DNA of 36,749 nucleotides, taken from Bog-159 sp049511415. Its GTDB lineage: Bacteria > Acidobacteriota > Terriglobia > Bryobacterales > Bryobacteraceae. The translations under genes were made by a program, and so were the position numbers. Each line of letters begins with the position of its first letter. The first letter of the stretch is position 1. The notes under the pieces are model-generated. The model saw only the letters and a program-made list of their open reading frames with translations, did not search any database and was not told the DNA's origin. Where the stretch lies: assembly GCA_049511415.1 (NCBI GenBank), contig JBEKYC010000090.1, positions 1 through 36,749 on the forward strand, read 5' to 3'. Below are positions 17,364-25,608 of the stretch, piece by piece.

Positions 17364-18242
17364 GTGTCAGACTATTCCTTGAAGCACAGCGAAAATCTGG
17401 AGGATCGATCTCTGTTGTCCTCTGAGTTTCTGGACCACAACCCGGGTGAACACATACGCCGGCTTCAGCAAATGGCGCAGCCCGGGGATTGCCGCGAGTT
17501 GCAATATCTGAGCGCGCTGCAGGCGCGGACATCGCGCAATTACTTTCGCCTACTGGAGGCGGACCGGCAACTGCGCGCGCGCGCGGGCGGCCCAACGCGG
17601 AGCCCCGGCGCGATATTGGCGGATACGATCGAAGCGGACCACCAGCGCATCGGTATGGAGTTGCATACGGGAGTGGGGCAGTCGCTGGCCGGCATTCAGG
17701 TGCACGTGGGCTTGATCCGGGAAGCAATGCCGAATCCGCCGGAGCCGTTCCGCAGGAGCCTGGAGCGGATCGAGAGGCTGGCCGGCACGGCACTGGAGCA
17801 GGTGCGCAACGTATCCCGGAGCTTGTACGTTCCGGCCTGGCGCACGCAGCGGCTGGCCGAAGCACTACGCAGTTTGTGGGAGTCATCGGGAATCTCCGAA
17901 AGATTTGCCGCCACGCTGGAACTGGACCGGTTGTCCGCGGAACCGGAGCCGGAGGTGAGCCGCGCGCTGTATCTGGCGGCCCAAGAGGGAATTTCCAATA
18001 TCATGCAGCACGCCAACGCCGCGCGCGTACGAATGGCGCTGGCGGAGACCGACGGCCGCATCACCCTGACGCTGGAGGACGATGGATCGGGCTTTGCGCC
18101 CTCGCCCGGTTCGGCTGCGCCCGCCGGTATCGGGCTGCGGTCGCTCAGCGACCTGGCGCGTGAAGTGGGCGGCGATTTTCAGACCGCCAGCGGTGCGAAC
18201 GGCGCCCGACTGACGATTTCTATTCCGGTGAGCCATGAATAA
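17364..18242 (+). CDS. NarL-family sensor histidine kinase (soluble, no PAS)
   Basis: 292 residues from GTG 17364; an alternative is TTG 17415, which has GGAGG 11 nt upstream. Residues 1-85 are helical with no recognised sensor. The HisKA_3 helix has phospho-acceptor His101 (IGMELHTGVGQSLAG). The ATPase domain has AQEGISNIMQHANA (N box), LEDDGSGF (G1) and GIGLRSLSDLA (G2). This is the same HPK7 class as the kinase at 14274, but the sequences are clearly diverged and this one lacks PAS. It overlaps its regulator by 8 nt. Confidence 0.88.
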   Translation: MSDYSLKHSENLEDRSLLSSEFLDHNPGEHIRRLQQMAQPGDCRELQYLSALQARTSRNYFRLLEADRQLRARAGGPTRSPGAILADTIEADHQRIGMELHTGVGQSLAGIQVHVGLIREAMPNPPEPFRRSLERIERLAGTALEQVRNVSRSLYVPAWRTQRLAEALRSLWESSGISERFAATLELDRLSAEPEPEVSRALYLAAQEGISNIMQHANAARVRMALAETDGRITLTLEDDGSGFAPSPGSAAPAGIGLRSLSDLAREVGGDFQTASGANGARLTISIPVSHE

Positions 18243-18885
18243 CATTAAACAAACTACGGTCGTGGTCGCGGACGATCAGGCTTTGATCCGCGAAGGACTC
18301 GTGCTGGTTTGCCAGACGCAAAACCTGCAGGTGGTGGGGCAATGCTCGGACGGCCTGGCGGCGCTCGATGCCATTCGCGCGCTCAAGCCGGATTTCGCGT
18401 TATTGGATCTGAATATGCCGAAGCTGACTGGCTTGCAGGTGGTGCGCAAGATCCGGGAGGCGGAGATTCCGACGCGTTGCATCATCCTGACGATTACCAG
18501 GGACGATGGGGCGCTGCGGGAGGCGCTGAAGATCGGCGTGGACGGTTACATACTAAAGGACGGAACGCCGCGGCACATTACCGACGCCATCAACTACATC
18601 CGGGACGGCGGCGTGTACGTATCGCCGCTGCTGCCGATGGCGGGGATGCTCCCGGCGCGCGACGCCGAGCAGGACGATCCGCTGATCCAGCTTAGCCGGC
18701 GGGAACGGGACGTGTTTTTCCACCTGGTGAACGGACTGCGCGCCAAGGAGATTGCCAACCTGCTGGACATCAGTCCGAAGACCGTGGATACCTACCGAGC
18801 CAGCCTGATGCGCAAGCTGAATATCCACGACCTGGTAGGGCTGGTGAAGTTTGCCATCGAGCACAATTTGACCACCACGAAGTAG
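18235..18885 (+). CDS. NarL/LuxR-family response regulator
   Basis: 216 residues. The receiver has Asp13-Asp14, phospho-acceptor Asp58 (FALLDLNMP), Thr86 and Lys108. The LuxR helix-turn-helix (from about 148) has LSRRERDVFFHLVNGLRAKE and TVDTYRASLMRKLNI. It pairs with the kinase immediately upstream. It differs enough from the regulator at 15299 to be a separate output and not a recent copy. A weak terminator-like hairpin follows. Confidence 0.93.
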   Translation: MNNIKQTTVVVADDQALIREGLVLVCQTQNLQVVGQCSDGLAALDAIRALKPDFALLDLNMPKLTGLQVVRKIREAEIPTRCIILTITRDDGALREALKIGVDGYILKDGTPRHITDAINYIRDGGVYVSPLLPMAGMLPARDAEQDDPLIQLSRRERDVFFHLVNGLRAKEIANLLDISPKTVDTYRASLMRKLNIHDLVGLVKFAIEHNLTTTK

Positions 18886-18896
18886 GGCCGCCGGGC

Positions 18897-18925
18897 GGGT
18901 TGAAAAAGCAGACCCATTTTTTAAT
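18897..18925 (+). terminator. Weak Rho-independent terminator candidate
   Basis: GGGTT and GACCC can pair (one G-U) across a 9-nt A-rich loop, and ATTTTTTAAT follows directly. It lies 12 nt after the regulator stop. The stem is short, so efficiency is doubtful. Confidence 0.4.
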
Positions 18926-19404
18926 AAGTTGTTTATTGTTAGTGGGTTGATTAAGCTGGTGGGCCGATTTCGTTGGGCTGAATTGGGCGTTTTTGGGCTG
19001 TGGATTTCATCTCCGGGCGCGGCGTCGGCTGCCCCTATTTGCGCCGGCCAATACCCCCAAAAATTTGGCTTCGTTTGGAAAAGGCAGGGTATTCGATTTT
19101 CAAAGATCTCCGGCGGCCGAGGCGTATCCGGACACCCAGGGCCACGCTATCACGGGGGAAATCGCAGTTCGTGGTGGGCGGCGGAGCAGATGTTCTGGGG
19201 GCAGGGGTTATGGGTAGCGGCGGGGCTGTGATTTGGGGTTAAGCCCAAACGACCCCGGAGGCAAGACAACCCGGTTGTATGCGGTTTGAAGGAAGCGTTG
19301 GGCGGAGAGGAATGGCGATCTGGGTGATCCCCAGGCTGTTTTGGTCATGAGCGCGTTGCAGGAGGCGCCGCCCGGACGGTCGAGCCTGGGAGTAATATAC
19401 AGGT
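18926..19404. other. Long non-coding stretch
   Basis: About 480 nt without a supported gene. Short frames here lack a Shine-Dalgarno and any recognisable motif. The first part is T/G-rich and the middle is low-complexity. The stretch contains a G-quadruplex motif at 19197-19225. It must also contain the promoter of the GH16 gene, but I see no clear -35/-10 pair. Confidence 0.5.
19197..19225 (+). other. Canonical G-quadruplex motif
   Basis: Four runs of at least three G are separated by loops of 2, 4 and 7 nt (GGGGG, CA, GGGG, TTAT, GGG, TAGCGGC, GGGG). A fifth GGGG lies just downstream (19235-19238). It lies about 180 nt before the GH16 start codon, on the coding strand. Confidence 0.55.
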
Positions 19405-20931
19405 ATGCGCACTGTAATCCTGATGGCTTGCGCGATTTTGCCGGCCGCGGCGTTACTGGCGCAGACAGCGCCCGCAAATACAGCTTGGCAGCTCGTTTGG
19501 AGCGACGAGTTCAACGGGCCGGCCGGCTCCCTGCCGAACCCCACTTATTGGACCTACGATTTAGGCACCGACTGCTGCGGCAACGACGAGTTGGAGACCT
19601 ATACCAACTCCGCTGAAAACGTGCACATGGACGGCCTCGGCCACCTGGATATTCATGTGGAGAATCCCACGGCGGGCGTCTATACCTCCGCGCGCGTCAA
19701 AACCGAGGGCCTTTTTTCGGTGCAATACGGCCGCATCGAGGCGCGCATCAAGATCCCGGCGGGCCAAGGCATGTGGCCGGCGTTTTGGATGTTGGGCAAT
19801 AACATTACCAGCGTCGGCTGGCCTGGGTGCGGTGAAATCGACATCATGGAGAACGTCGGATTCACTCCCGCCACGGCATACGGCAGCCTGCACGGTCCGG
19901 ACAGTTACAACGAGACGGCGCAGTACCAGCTAGCGAGCGGCGCGCTGGCGGATGATTTTCACGTCTATGCGGTGGAGTGGTCGGCGGATCAGATCACTTT
20001 CTATGTGGATGGCCAGCTCTATGAGACGCAGACGAACAACGCAGCCGGATGGGTATTCAACGCCGCCAATAATCCCTTCTTTATCATCCTAAATGTCGCG
20101 GTAGGGGGAGATTGGCCGGGGCCTCCGAACGCCACGACGCAATTCCCGCAGGACATGCTGGTGGATTACGTGCGCGTGTACCAGGCGGCGGATACTTCGG
20201 GCCCGGCAATCAATACGGGCGGGGTCGTGGATGCGGCAACCGGCGCGGCGGCGCTGGCGCCGGGCAGCCTGGCGAGCATTTACGGGCAAGGTCTGTCGAC
20301 CGCCACGAACGGCGACACGTTCGACGCGGCCGCCAATGCGTTCTCGGAGAGCGCCTCGGGCGTGAGCGTATATGTCAACGGCGCGGCATCGCCGCTGTTG
20401 TACCTCTCACCGACGCAGATCAATTTCGCGATTCCCTGGGATAGCCTGGTGGGCACACCGCTGAATGTCGAGGTGATGCTCAACGGCCTGCTGGGCAATC
20501 CCATTCCCATCACGCTGACGAGCACGGCGCCGTCGGCCTTCGGACAATCGTACTGGACTCCTGGCCCGTATTACAGCCTCTACATGCCGTTCATAGAGTG
20601 CATAAACGGGGGACCATACCCATTGCCCGGGCAATACTGCACCTTGTGGGGAAACGGTTTCGGTCTCACGAATCCTCCACAAACGGATGGCACGCCGGCG
20701 TCCGGATCGCCGCCGCCATCGACCGTAAATGCCTGCGTGCTGACAATCGGCGGCGTGGCCGCCCAGGTGACTTATTGTGGAGCCGCGCCCGGCGAAATCA
20801 TCGATCAGGTGAATTTCATATACCCGTCCGGTGTGACGCCGGTGATCTGCGCGGTGAGCGCGACCATCACGATCAACGGCAATACCGGCAACATCTTCAT
20901 GTGGCCGCCGGAGCCTTGCGGGGGGCCGTAG
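19405..20931 (+). CDS. Secreted GH16 beta-glucanase with C-terminal TIGR03437 domain
   Basis: 508 residues. A signal peptide (to about AALLAQ) leads into a GH16 domain (about 27-262): WQLVWSDEFNGP, RIEARIKIP, MWPAFWMLG and the catalytic EIDIME, where Glu144 is the nucleophile, Asp146 the helper and Glu149 the acid/base. Laminarinase-like activity on beta-1,3-glucan is likely from family. Residues about 270-505 are the Solibacter-type module: APGSLASIYGQGLS, then YLSPTQINFAIP. It is rich in Cys near the end. The start ATG has GGGAG about 12 nt upstream, which is rather far. Confidence 0.9.
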   Translation: MRTVILMACAILPAAALLAQTAPANTAWQLVWSDEFNGPAGSLPNPTYWTYDLGTDCCGNDELETYTNSAENVHMDGLGHLDIHVENPTAGVYTSARVKTEGLFSVQYGRIEARIKIPAGQGMWPAFWMLGNNITSVGWPGCGEIDIMENVGFTPATAYGSLHGPDSYNETAQYQLASGALADDFHVYAVEWSADQITFYVDGQLYETQTNNAAGWVFNAANNPFFIILNVAVGGDWPGPPNATTQFPQDMLVDYVRVYQAADTSGPAINTGGVVDAATGAAALAPGSLASIYGQGLSTATNGDTFDAAANAFSESASGVSVYVNGAASPLLYLSPTQINFAIPWDSLVGTPLNVEVMLNGLLGNPIPITLTSTAPSAFGQSYWTPGPYYSLYMPFIECINGGPYPLPGQYCTLWGNGFGLTNPPQTDGTPASGSPPPSTVNACVLTIGGVAAQVTYCGAAPGEIIDQVNFIYPSGVTPVICAVSATITINGNTGNIFMWPPEPCGGP

Positions 20932-21279
20932 CGCGTTGCTTTTGACGGGGAAGGTGGCCGCCGTTTGCGAGGGGCGGCGATAAGGTCGACAGGTGACGCG
21001 CGGAGGCCGGATCATGCCGCGATTGGCGCGCGCTGAATGCCGATGAGCTCCAAATCCTGCTCCGGCGCCCCCAGGACTGCCAGACACGGCTCATGGGCTT
21101 CGCGTATTCGTCCCTGACCTCGTGGAGGGAGCGCGCTTGCGGATGCCACGCCCGGATTTGTGGCACTCTCGGAAAAGCTGGCCTAGATTTTTAGGCTAGA
21201 CTAGAAATCGGCCCGCCCGATCCGGCGCATCTTACGCTTGAACTCCCTTAATTTCGACTGCTCGACCGGACGTGACACA
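20932..21279. other. Non-coding stretch with possible gene debris
   Basis: 348 nt with no supported gene. A plus-strand frame at about 21030-21185 (starting ALNADELQILLRRPQ) faintly recalls integrase N-terminal helices, but it has no catalytic residues. A small hairpin GCCTA/TAGGC lies near 21182-21198. The stretch borders the truncated gene remnant, so it may be the other side of the same rearrangement. Confidence 0.4.
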
Positions 21280-21702
21280 CTATCGTCCAAAACCAAGGCC
21301 CAAGAAGTGCTCGCCGTTGCTGAGGCCGCGGAACTCGTCGCCTAATGTGAGTAGATACGACCATGAACTTTCAAGACGCGCCGACCGAACATCCTGAAAG
21401 TGCTTCCAAACGATCGCGCCGGCTGCAATCGTCGCTCCTCCAACCAGGGCGATGGGACTGCTGATGCCAATCGACCTAACTATGGCGGGCACGGGCACGG
21501 TCACGCTCATGAGACCTGTTTTGAGAACGAGTCGATGACTTGCGATTTTAGCGGAGAGCGCCTGCAACGAACGAGAAATTGAAGTCTCCTGACCCGATAT
21601 CGCATCTTCGAGGTCCTTGTCGTCGTGGATGTTATCGAGGTCTTTAGCAAGAGAGCCAACAGCGTTGAAGAAGGCTACCGGCGCCGTATGGATTGTTACG
21701 GA
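21280..21702 (-). pseudogene. 3' remnant of an unidentified coiled-coil/membrane protein gene
   Basis: The last ~140 codons of this frame look protein-like: KDLDNIHDDKDLEDAI, a hydrophobic segment SSPIALVGGATIAAGAIVW, and a C-terminus SWSYLLTLGDEFRGLS. The upstream part of the same frame (21703-22020) is only antisense-phase noise of the serine-hydrolase-like gene. No start codon with a Shine-Dalgarno exists at the junction. Codon use is less GC-rich (many AT-ending codons) than its neighbours. It is most simply the 3' end of a foreign gene cut off by a rearrangement at about 21700. Family unknown. Confidence 0.5.
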
Positions 21703-23075
21703 CCGGCGGGCGAGCCACCCGCAGAGTTCTGGGCTTTGCCCTGAAAGCGGCCGTAGGTGAGAGACGTGGGATGTCCGGACGCATCGCGCTGGATGGTTAC
21801 ATCCACCCAGTAGGAGCGGTCGATGAAGTGATCGCGGCTCAGGGGGATCAGGGCCGTGGCGTCCCCGGACGGCCAGCTTATGCGCAACTCCAGGCCATTC
21901 ATGGCCACCGTCAAGGCGGCGTTTGGTTGATAAAAGTCCGGACCGAACTGGAACACGCCCGCGCAGGTTTTCAGTTCGGCAGCAGCCGGCGGCGGTTGCA
22001 GCATGCGAAATGGCCGGCAAGGCAGGCCGAGGGACAGCGCGGCTATGTCATATCCGATCGCCGTGGTGGCCGACGAATAGATATTGCTCAGCACCACCAC
22101 GGTCGTGTGCGAATCCGGTAAATAGAGAACGAACGAAGTAAATCCCGGAGATCTGCCATTCATGTAGTAAGTAGTCGCGCCGAGCCGTTTGCCGGGACCC
22201 GTGAACCAGCCATAACCGGCCGTGAGGGAAGTATCCATGACGGCCACGCGGGATGCCGCGGCTATTTGATGACCTTGAAACAGCGCACGCACCCAGCGGG
22301 CCTCATCGCGCGCCGTGGTATACGCCGAGGTATTTCCCGTCTTGGCGGACCAATGAATCGTGGCGGCCGGCTTTAATCCATAGGTTCCATCCGGCTCATA
22401 ACCGGTGGCCATTTCCGGAGCGTGCGTCAAGAAATCGTCGTCGATCCCGGACGCCGATAGACGCAAGGGACGGAAGACCAGGCGTTCAACCGCGGCGGCG
22501 AATGGCAGACCCGTCTTTTTCTCGACGATAAGCGCGAGAAGGTTGTAGGCGGAGTGCTCCTCATGCAGGAATTTTTTTCCCGGTTCGAACGGGAGCGGCC
22601 GACCGTCGATCCGGGCGACGAGGCTGGCGGGAGTTTGATGATGCTGCAGAATCTCCGCATAGCCGGGGAGAGCGTTGATGTCCGGCAATCCGGAGCGCTC
22701 GGTAAGGAGATGGCGGATCGAGATTTTGTCGGCTCCGGCGATTTCCGGGACGAAGTCCGCCACCGGTTCGTCCAGGCTGATTGCGCCCGTGTCCGCAAGC
22801 CGCAACACAGCGGCGGCCGTGAACTGCATGGATACGGATGCGATGTGGAAACCGGTGGCCGCGGTGTTCTTCGTGGGATGCCCTCGATCGGCGAAGCCGT
22901 ACGCCTTCTCGAAGACGACCTTGCCATCCCGCGCGACGAGAACGTCTCCCGCCAGGTTTCCACTGCGCACGTACGGCTGCAGATACGCGTCAATAGTCGC
23001 GGGATCGATCTTGCTTTGCGCCAGACCATCGCCCGCGGATAGAAGCACGGTTATAACGGTAGCTAGTGGCCTCAT
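21696..23075 (-). CDS. Exported serine-beta-lactamase-fold protein with non-consensus active site
   Basis: 459 residues with a signal peptide and a clear class C beta-lactamase/DD-peptidase-like fold (AGDVLVARDGKVVFEKAYGF, FTAAAVLRLADTGAISLDEP, VVVLSNIYSSAT). The three catalytic motifs are all altered. SxxK is Ser80-Val-Ser-Met83. The YxN region reads FLHEEHSAYN (171-178). The usual HxG near GGIPGF reads YMNGRSPGF (304-312). RHLLTERSGLPD also replaces the common HTSGLPD. The frame is intact over its full length, so it looks like a maintained pseudoenzyme or a very diverged hydrolase, not an obvious pseudogene. C-terminal residues about 350-450 form an extra beta domain. Its last codons abut the truncated remnant. 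Confidence 0.85.
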   Translation of the reverse strand: MRPLATVITVLLSAGDGLAQSKIDPATIDAYLQPYVRSGNLAGDVLVARDGKVVFEKAYGFADRGHPTKNTAATGFHIASVSMQFTAAAVLRLADTGAISLDEPVADFVPEIAGADKISIRHLLTERSGLPDINALPGYAEILQHHQTPASLVARIDGRPLPFEPGKKFLHEEHSAYNLLALIVEKKTGLPFAAAVERLVFRPLRLSASGIDDDFLTHAPEMATGYEPDGTYGLKPAATIHWSAKTGNTSAYTTARDEARWVRALFQGHQIAAASRVAVMDTSLTAGYGWFTGPGKRLGATTYYMNGRSPGFTSFVLYLPDSHTTVVVLSNIYSSATTAIGYDIAALSLGLPCRPFRMLQPPPAAAELKTCAGVFQFGPDFYQPNAALTVAMNGLELRISWPSGDATALIPLSRDHFIDRSYWVDVTIQRDASGHPTSLTYGRFQGKAQNSAGGSPAGP

Positions 23076-23129
23076 CGACGTCAGCTACAAACATCATAGC
23101 CGCTGCGTCGCGAATGCCCCTCGTTGCCG

Positions 23130-24422
23130 CTAATTCGTGATCGAGGTGATCAGGGTCTGGGTGCCGATGTTCCCGTTAAGCGAGAAAGTCACGGGCACCG
23201 AATCGCTGGCCTGGACGTTCGGAACTACCACGTTGAACTGATAGAGTCCCAAATAACCGCCTGCCAATCCGGCGTAGGCTATCTGGGCCGGGGTGCCGGC
23301 GAAGGAAATCTGAAAGGTGCCGTTCTGGTAGTCGTTCAGGTAATTCAGCACGGTGACGATCTGTCCGGCAGGGCTGTTGGGAGTGACCAGTCCGAAGCCG
23401 ATGCCATAGAAGATGATGGTGTCGCCGGGTTTGGCGCGGGCCACAGGGACGCCGCTGACGGCGCCGGGGGGCAGCACATAGGTCACGTTGTCAGGGAACA
23501 GCGCGCCGATATATTGGCCGGCCGCCAGGTTGAATACGGCAGGCGCCAGGAAGCCGGGCTGCGTGGCGTTGACGGTGACGTTATATGCGGCGCTAGTGCC
23601 GCCGGGGGTATTCACGACGATCGGCTGCGATCCGGTGGGGACGCCGGACGGCACTTGCACGTTCACCTGACCCGGGCTGACATAGTCTATAAAAGCGGAC
23701 AGTCCGGCGATGGTGACGGTGGTGGAGGCCAAGGATGTGGGTGCGATGTCGTTAACGAAGTCGGTGCCCGCCCAGATCTGCGATTTGACGTTGGCGAGAT
23801 TGACGCCGTAAATCTCCATCCAGGTGCTGGGCGCGATGGCGGGCGCGCCGCCGTAGCTGCTGGCGTTGATGGCGGCGTTGATCACCGGCGTGTCGTCGAA
23901 GGTGCCGTAAACCGGTCCGGTGATGGTGGCGTTAGGCGTGAGGCCAACTTGCCCCACGGAGCAATTGGCAGCGGAGACGCCGGTACAAGTGGCGGTGGCA
24001 TAGTAGAAAACGAAATCGTCGGATAGGAACGTAACGTTGGCGCCCGTGCTCTCCTGCAGGCTGACGACAATCGATCCGGAATTGCCAGGCAGGAGGCCAA
24101 AGGTAATCAGGCTGCTGCCGGCGGCGATGGAGTTGGCGGTGAACGGGGATGGGCCGTTTCCGGAATAACTGAACACGATGGAAATCGTTCCACCGCCCCC
24201 AACGCCGGTATAGGGCGCGGTTACGGTGCAAGCGGTGCTGGTTCCGTCGAATGCGCAGGTACCCCACTGGACCTGGCTTTGTCCGACGCCGTCGCTGCCG
24301 CCGAGCCCGGTAAGGGTGACATTTTGATTGCTGCTGGTGTAAGTCGCGGTTACACCGAAAGCGTGGGGAGCGAGGAAACTCGCCAAAAGAAGAAGTGCGA
24401 AAAGAGATGTTGGTTTCGTCAT
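23130..24422 (-). CDS. Secreted protein with C-terminal TIGR03437 domain
   Basis: 430 residues. The signal peptide (LFALLLLASFLAPHAFG) is followed by a Ser/Thr/Gly-rich beta domain (about 25-180). Residues about 185-430 are the Solibacter-type module: INAAINASSYGGAPAIAPS, then MEIYGVNLA, then YVSPGQVNVQVPSG. The C-terminus ends in a strand pair (VTFSLNGNIGTQTLI). No catalytic motif is seen; it may be an adhesin or a surface-display module. No anchor or LPxTG-like signal at the C-terminus. Confidence 0.82.
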   Translation of the reverse strand: MTKPTSLFALLLLASFLAPHAFGVTATYTSSNQNVTLTGLGGSDGVGQSQVQWGTCAFDGTSTACTVTAPYTGVGGGGTISIVFSYSGNGPSPFTANSIAAGSSLITFGLLPGNSGSIVVSLQESTGANVTFLSDDFVFYYATATCTGVSAANCSVGQVGLTPNATITGPVYGTFDDTPVINAAINASSYGGAPAIAPSTWMEIYGVNLANVKSQIWAGTDFVNDIAPTSLASTTVTIAGLSAFIDYVSPGQVNVQVPSGVPTGSQPIVVNTPGGTSAAYNVTVNATQPGFLAPAVFNLAAGQYIGALFPDNVTYVLPPGAVSGVPVARAKPGDTIIFYGIGFGLVTPNSPAGQIVTVLNYLNDYQNGTFQISFAGTPAQIAYAGLAGGYLGLYQFNVVVPNVQASDSVPVTFSLNGNIGTQTLITSITN

Positions 24423-24530
24423 TATGAATTTCTACGATAGCAGGGAATCGGGGGGAAGCGGGTGTTATGGGTCGATGCACAGCGATGGACACCGACTTGG
24501 TGGTGCTCCAGAGCACGGCGTAATGCGATA

Positions 24531-24564
24531 GCGGGGATCAAGCCCCGCGTGGGCTGAAGCCCAC
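24531..24564. repeat. Tandem double hairpin element
   Basis: Two adjacent perfect stems, GCGGGG/CCCCGC (loop ATCAAG) and GTGGGC/GCCCAC (loop TGAA), are followed by CCTCC. No T-run follows, so it is not a standard terminator. The form GGGCTGAAGCCC recalls dispersed palindromic repeats of acidobacterial and verrucomicrobial genomes. It lies upstream of the rplM promoter. Confidence 0.55.
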
Positions 24565-24583
24565 CCTCCAATGGTTTACCGAT

Positions 24584-24613
24584 TTGACATTGACCCCCTA
24601 GTCCCGGTACTCT
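24584..24613 (+). promoter_or_regulatory. Putative sigma70-type promoter of rplM-rpsI
   Basis: A perfect -35 TTGACA (24584-24589) is followed after 18 nt by TACTCT (24608-24613, 3 of 6 matches). Overlapping TTGACC/TAAATG hexamers at 17 nt are a second option. The position, 36 nt before the L13 start, suits the ribosomal protein operon. Confidence 0.5.
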
Positions 24614-24649
24614 AAATGTTTTGAATGCGAGAAGTGGAGACGTGTGTCG

Positions 24650-25081
24650 ATGAGTACCGAGTTCCCCTCCAAGAACGGGATTGAGCGCCAATGGCATGTG
24701 CTGGACGCCGAGGATGTCGTTCTCGGCAAACTGGCCAGCAAGGCAGCGATGCTCCTGATGGGCAAGCACAAAGCGATTTTTACCCCGTTTCTGGACACAG
24801 GCGATCACGTAGTGGTCGTCAACGCCGAGAAAGTGCGGCTTACGGGCCGGAAAGACGATAATAAAGTCTACCGGCATTTTACGGGTTATCCCGGCGGGCT
24901 GGTGGAAACCAGCGCGCGGCGCGTACGGGCGACACGGCCCGTGCGCATGATTGAAGAAGCCGTTCAGGGCATGCTTCCGAAGACCAAGCTGGGCAAGCAG
25001 ATGTATCGCAAGCTGAAGGTCTATGCGGGGGACAAGCATCCGCACGCGGCACAGAAACCGGCCGCCCTGGCCCTCAAATAG
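24650..25081 (+). CDS. rplM: 50S ribosomal protein L13
   Basis: 143 residues from ATG 24650. A GTG two codons earlier (24644) lies only 4 nt from GGAG, while ATG is 10 nt away; either start is possible. L13 signatures: WHVLDAEDVVLGKLAS, LMGKHKAIFTPFLDTGDHV, VVNAEKVRLTGRK, YRHFTGYPGGL and GMLPKTKLGKQMYRKLKVY. Normal length (about 142). L13 assembles early in the large subunit. It is followed by rpsI after 14 nt, the standard pair. Confidence 0.98.
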   Translation: MSTEFPSKNGIERQWHVLDAEDVVLGKLASKAAMLLMGKHKAIFTPFLDTGDHVVVVNAEKVRLTGRKDDNKVYRHFTGYPGGLVETSARRVRATRPVRMIEEAVQGMLPKTKLGKQMYRKLKVYAGDKHPHAAQKPAALALK

Positions 25082-25095
25082 CGAGAGGATTTTTA

Positions 25096-25494
25096 GTGGC
25101 AGCAACGATCGTTCAATACCTTGGCACCGGCCGCCGCAAAGAAGCGGTGGCGCGTGTGATTCTGCGGCCCGGCAAAGGCGATTTCAGCGTGAATGGCAGG
25201 ACGTTCGAGTCCTACTTTCCCACGGAAGCCGCCCGCGCGGCGGTGCGCCAGCCTTTGCTGGCGACCGAAACGGCCGATAAATTCGATGCACTGATTCTGA
25301 TCGACGGCGGCGGTATTTCCGGCCAAGCCGGGGCCGTCCGTCATGGAATCGCCCGTGCGCTGTGTGAGTTCAACCTGGAACTGCGGCCGCGGCTCAAGAA
25401 GCTGGGCTTCCTGACTCGCGATCCCCGCGCCCACGAACGCAAGAAGTACGGCCAGAAGGGCGCGCGCAAGCGGTTCCAATTCTCCAAGCGGTAG
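25096..25494 (+). CDS. rpsI: 30S ribosomal protein S9
   Basis: 132 residues starting at GTG 25096, with GAGAGG about 7 nt upstream. S9 signatures: YLGTGRRKEAVARV, GGGISGQAGAVRHGIARAL, TRDPRAHERKKYGQKGARKR and the conserved C-terminal FSKR, whose tail contacts P-site tRNA. Normal length. Confidence 0.98.
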   Translation: MAATIVQYLGTGRRKEAVARVILRPGKGDFSVNGRTFESYFPTEAARAAVRQPLLATETADKFDALILIDGGGISGQAGAVRHGIARALCEFNLELRPRLKKLGFLTRDPRAHERKKYGQKGARKRFQFSKR

Positions 25495-25580
25495 TTGGTT
25501 GTGGTTAGGTTAAAGGGTGTGGCGGAGTTCCGCGCGCAAATTTCGCTTTGGACCGCGCGCGGCTCGTCACGGAAAGACTA

Positions 25581-25596
25581 GGGAGGTTAGTTTACG
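25581..25596 (+). promoter_or_regulatory. rpsB ribosome binding site with apparent ACG start codon
   Basis: GGGAGG (25581-25586) is the strongest Shine-Dalgarno in the gap. It lies 7 nt before ACG (25594-25596) but 22 nt before the first ATG (25609). Reading from ACG gives (M)PAISMKELLEAG, which aligns residue for residue with E. coli S2 MATVSMRDMLKAG. An in-frame TAG at 25588-25590 excludes any start further upstream. Confidence 0.6.
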
Positions 25597-25608
25597 CCTG
25601 CAATATCA

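Noticed and set aside
17260..17886. Upstream extension of the coiled-coil gene on the minus strand
   Set aside because: It lies antisense to the second kinase, is Arg/Pro/Ala-rich noise, and a better start with a Shine-Dalgarno exists at 17259.
21030..21190. Integrase-like N-terminal fragment (ALNADELQILLRRPQ)
   Set aside because: Resemblance is faint, no catalytic Arg/His/Tyr region follows, and the frame ends after ~55 codons.
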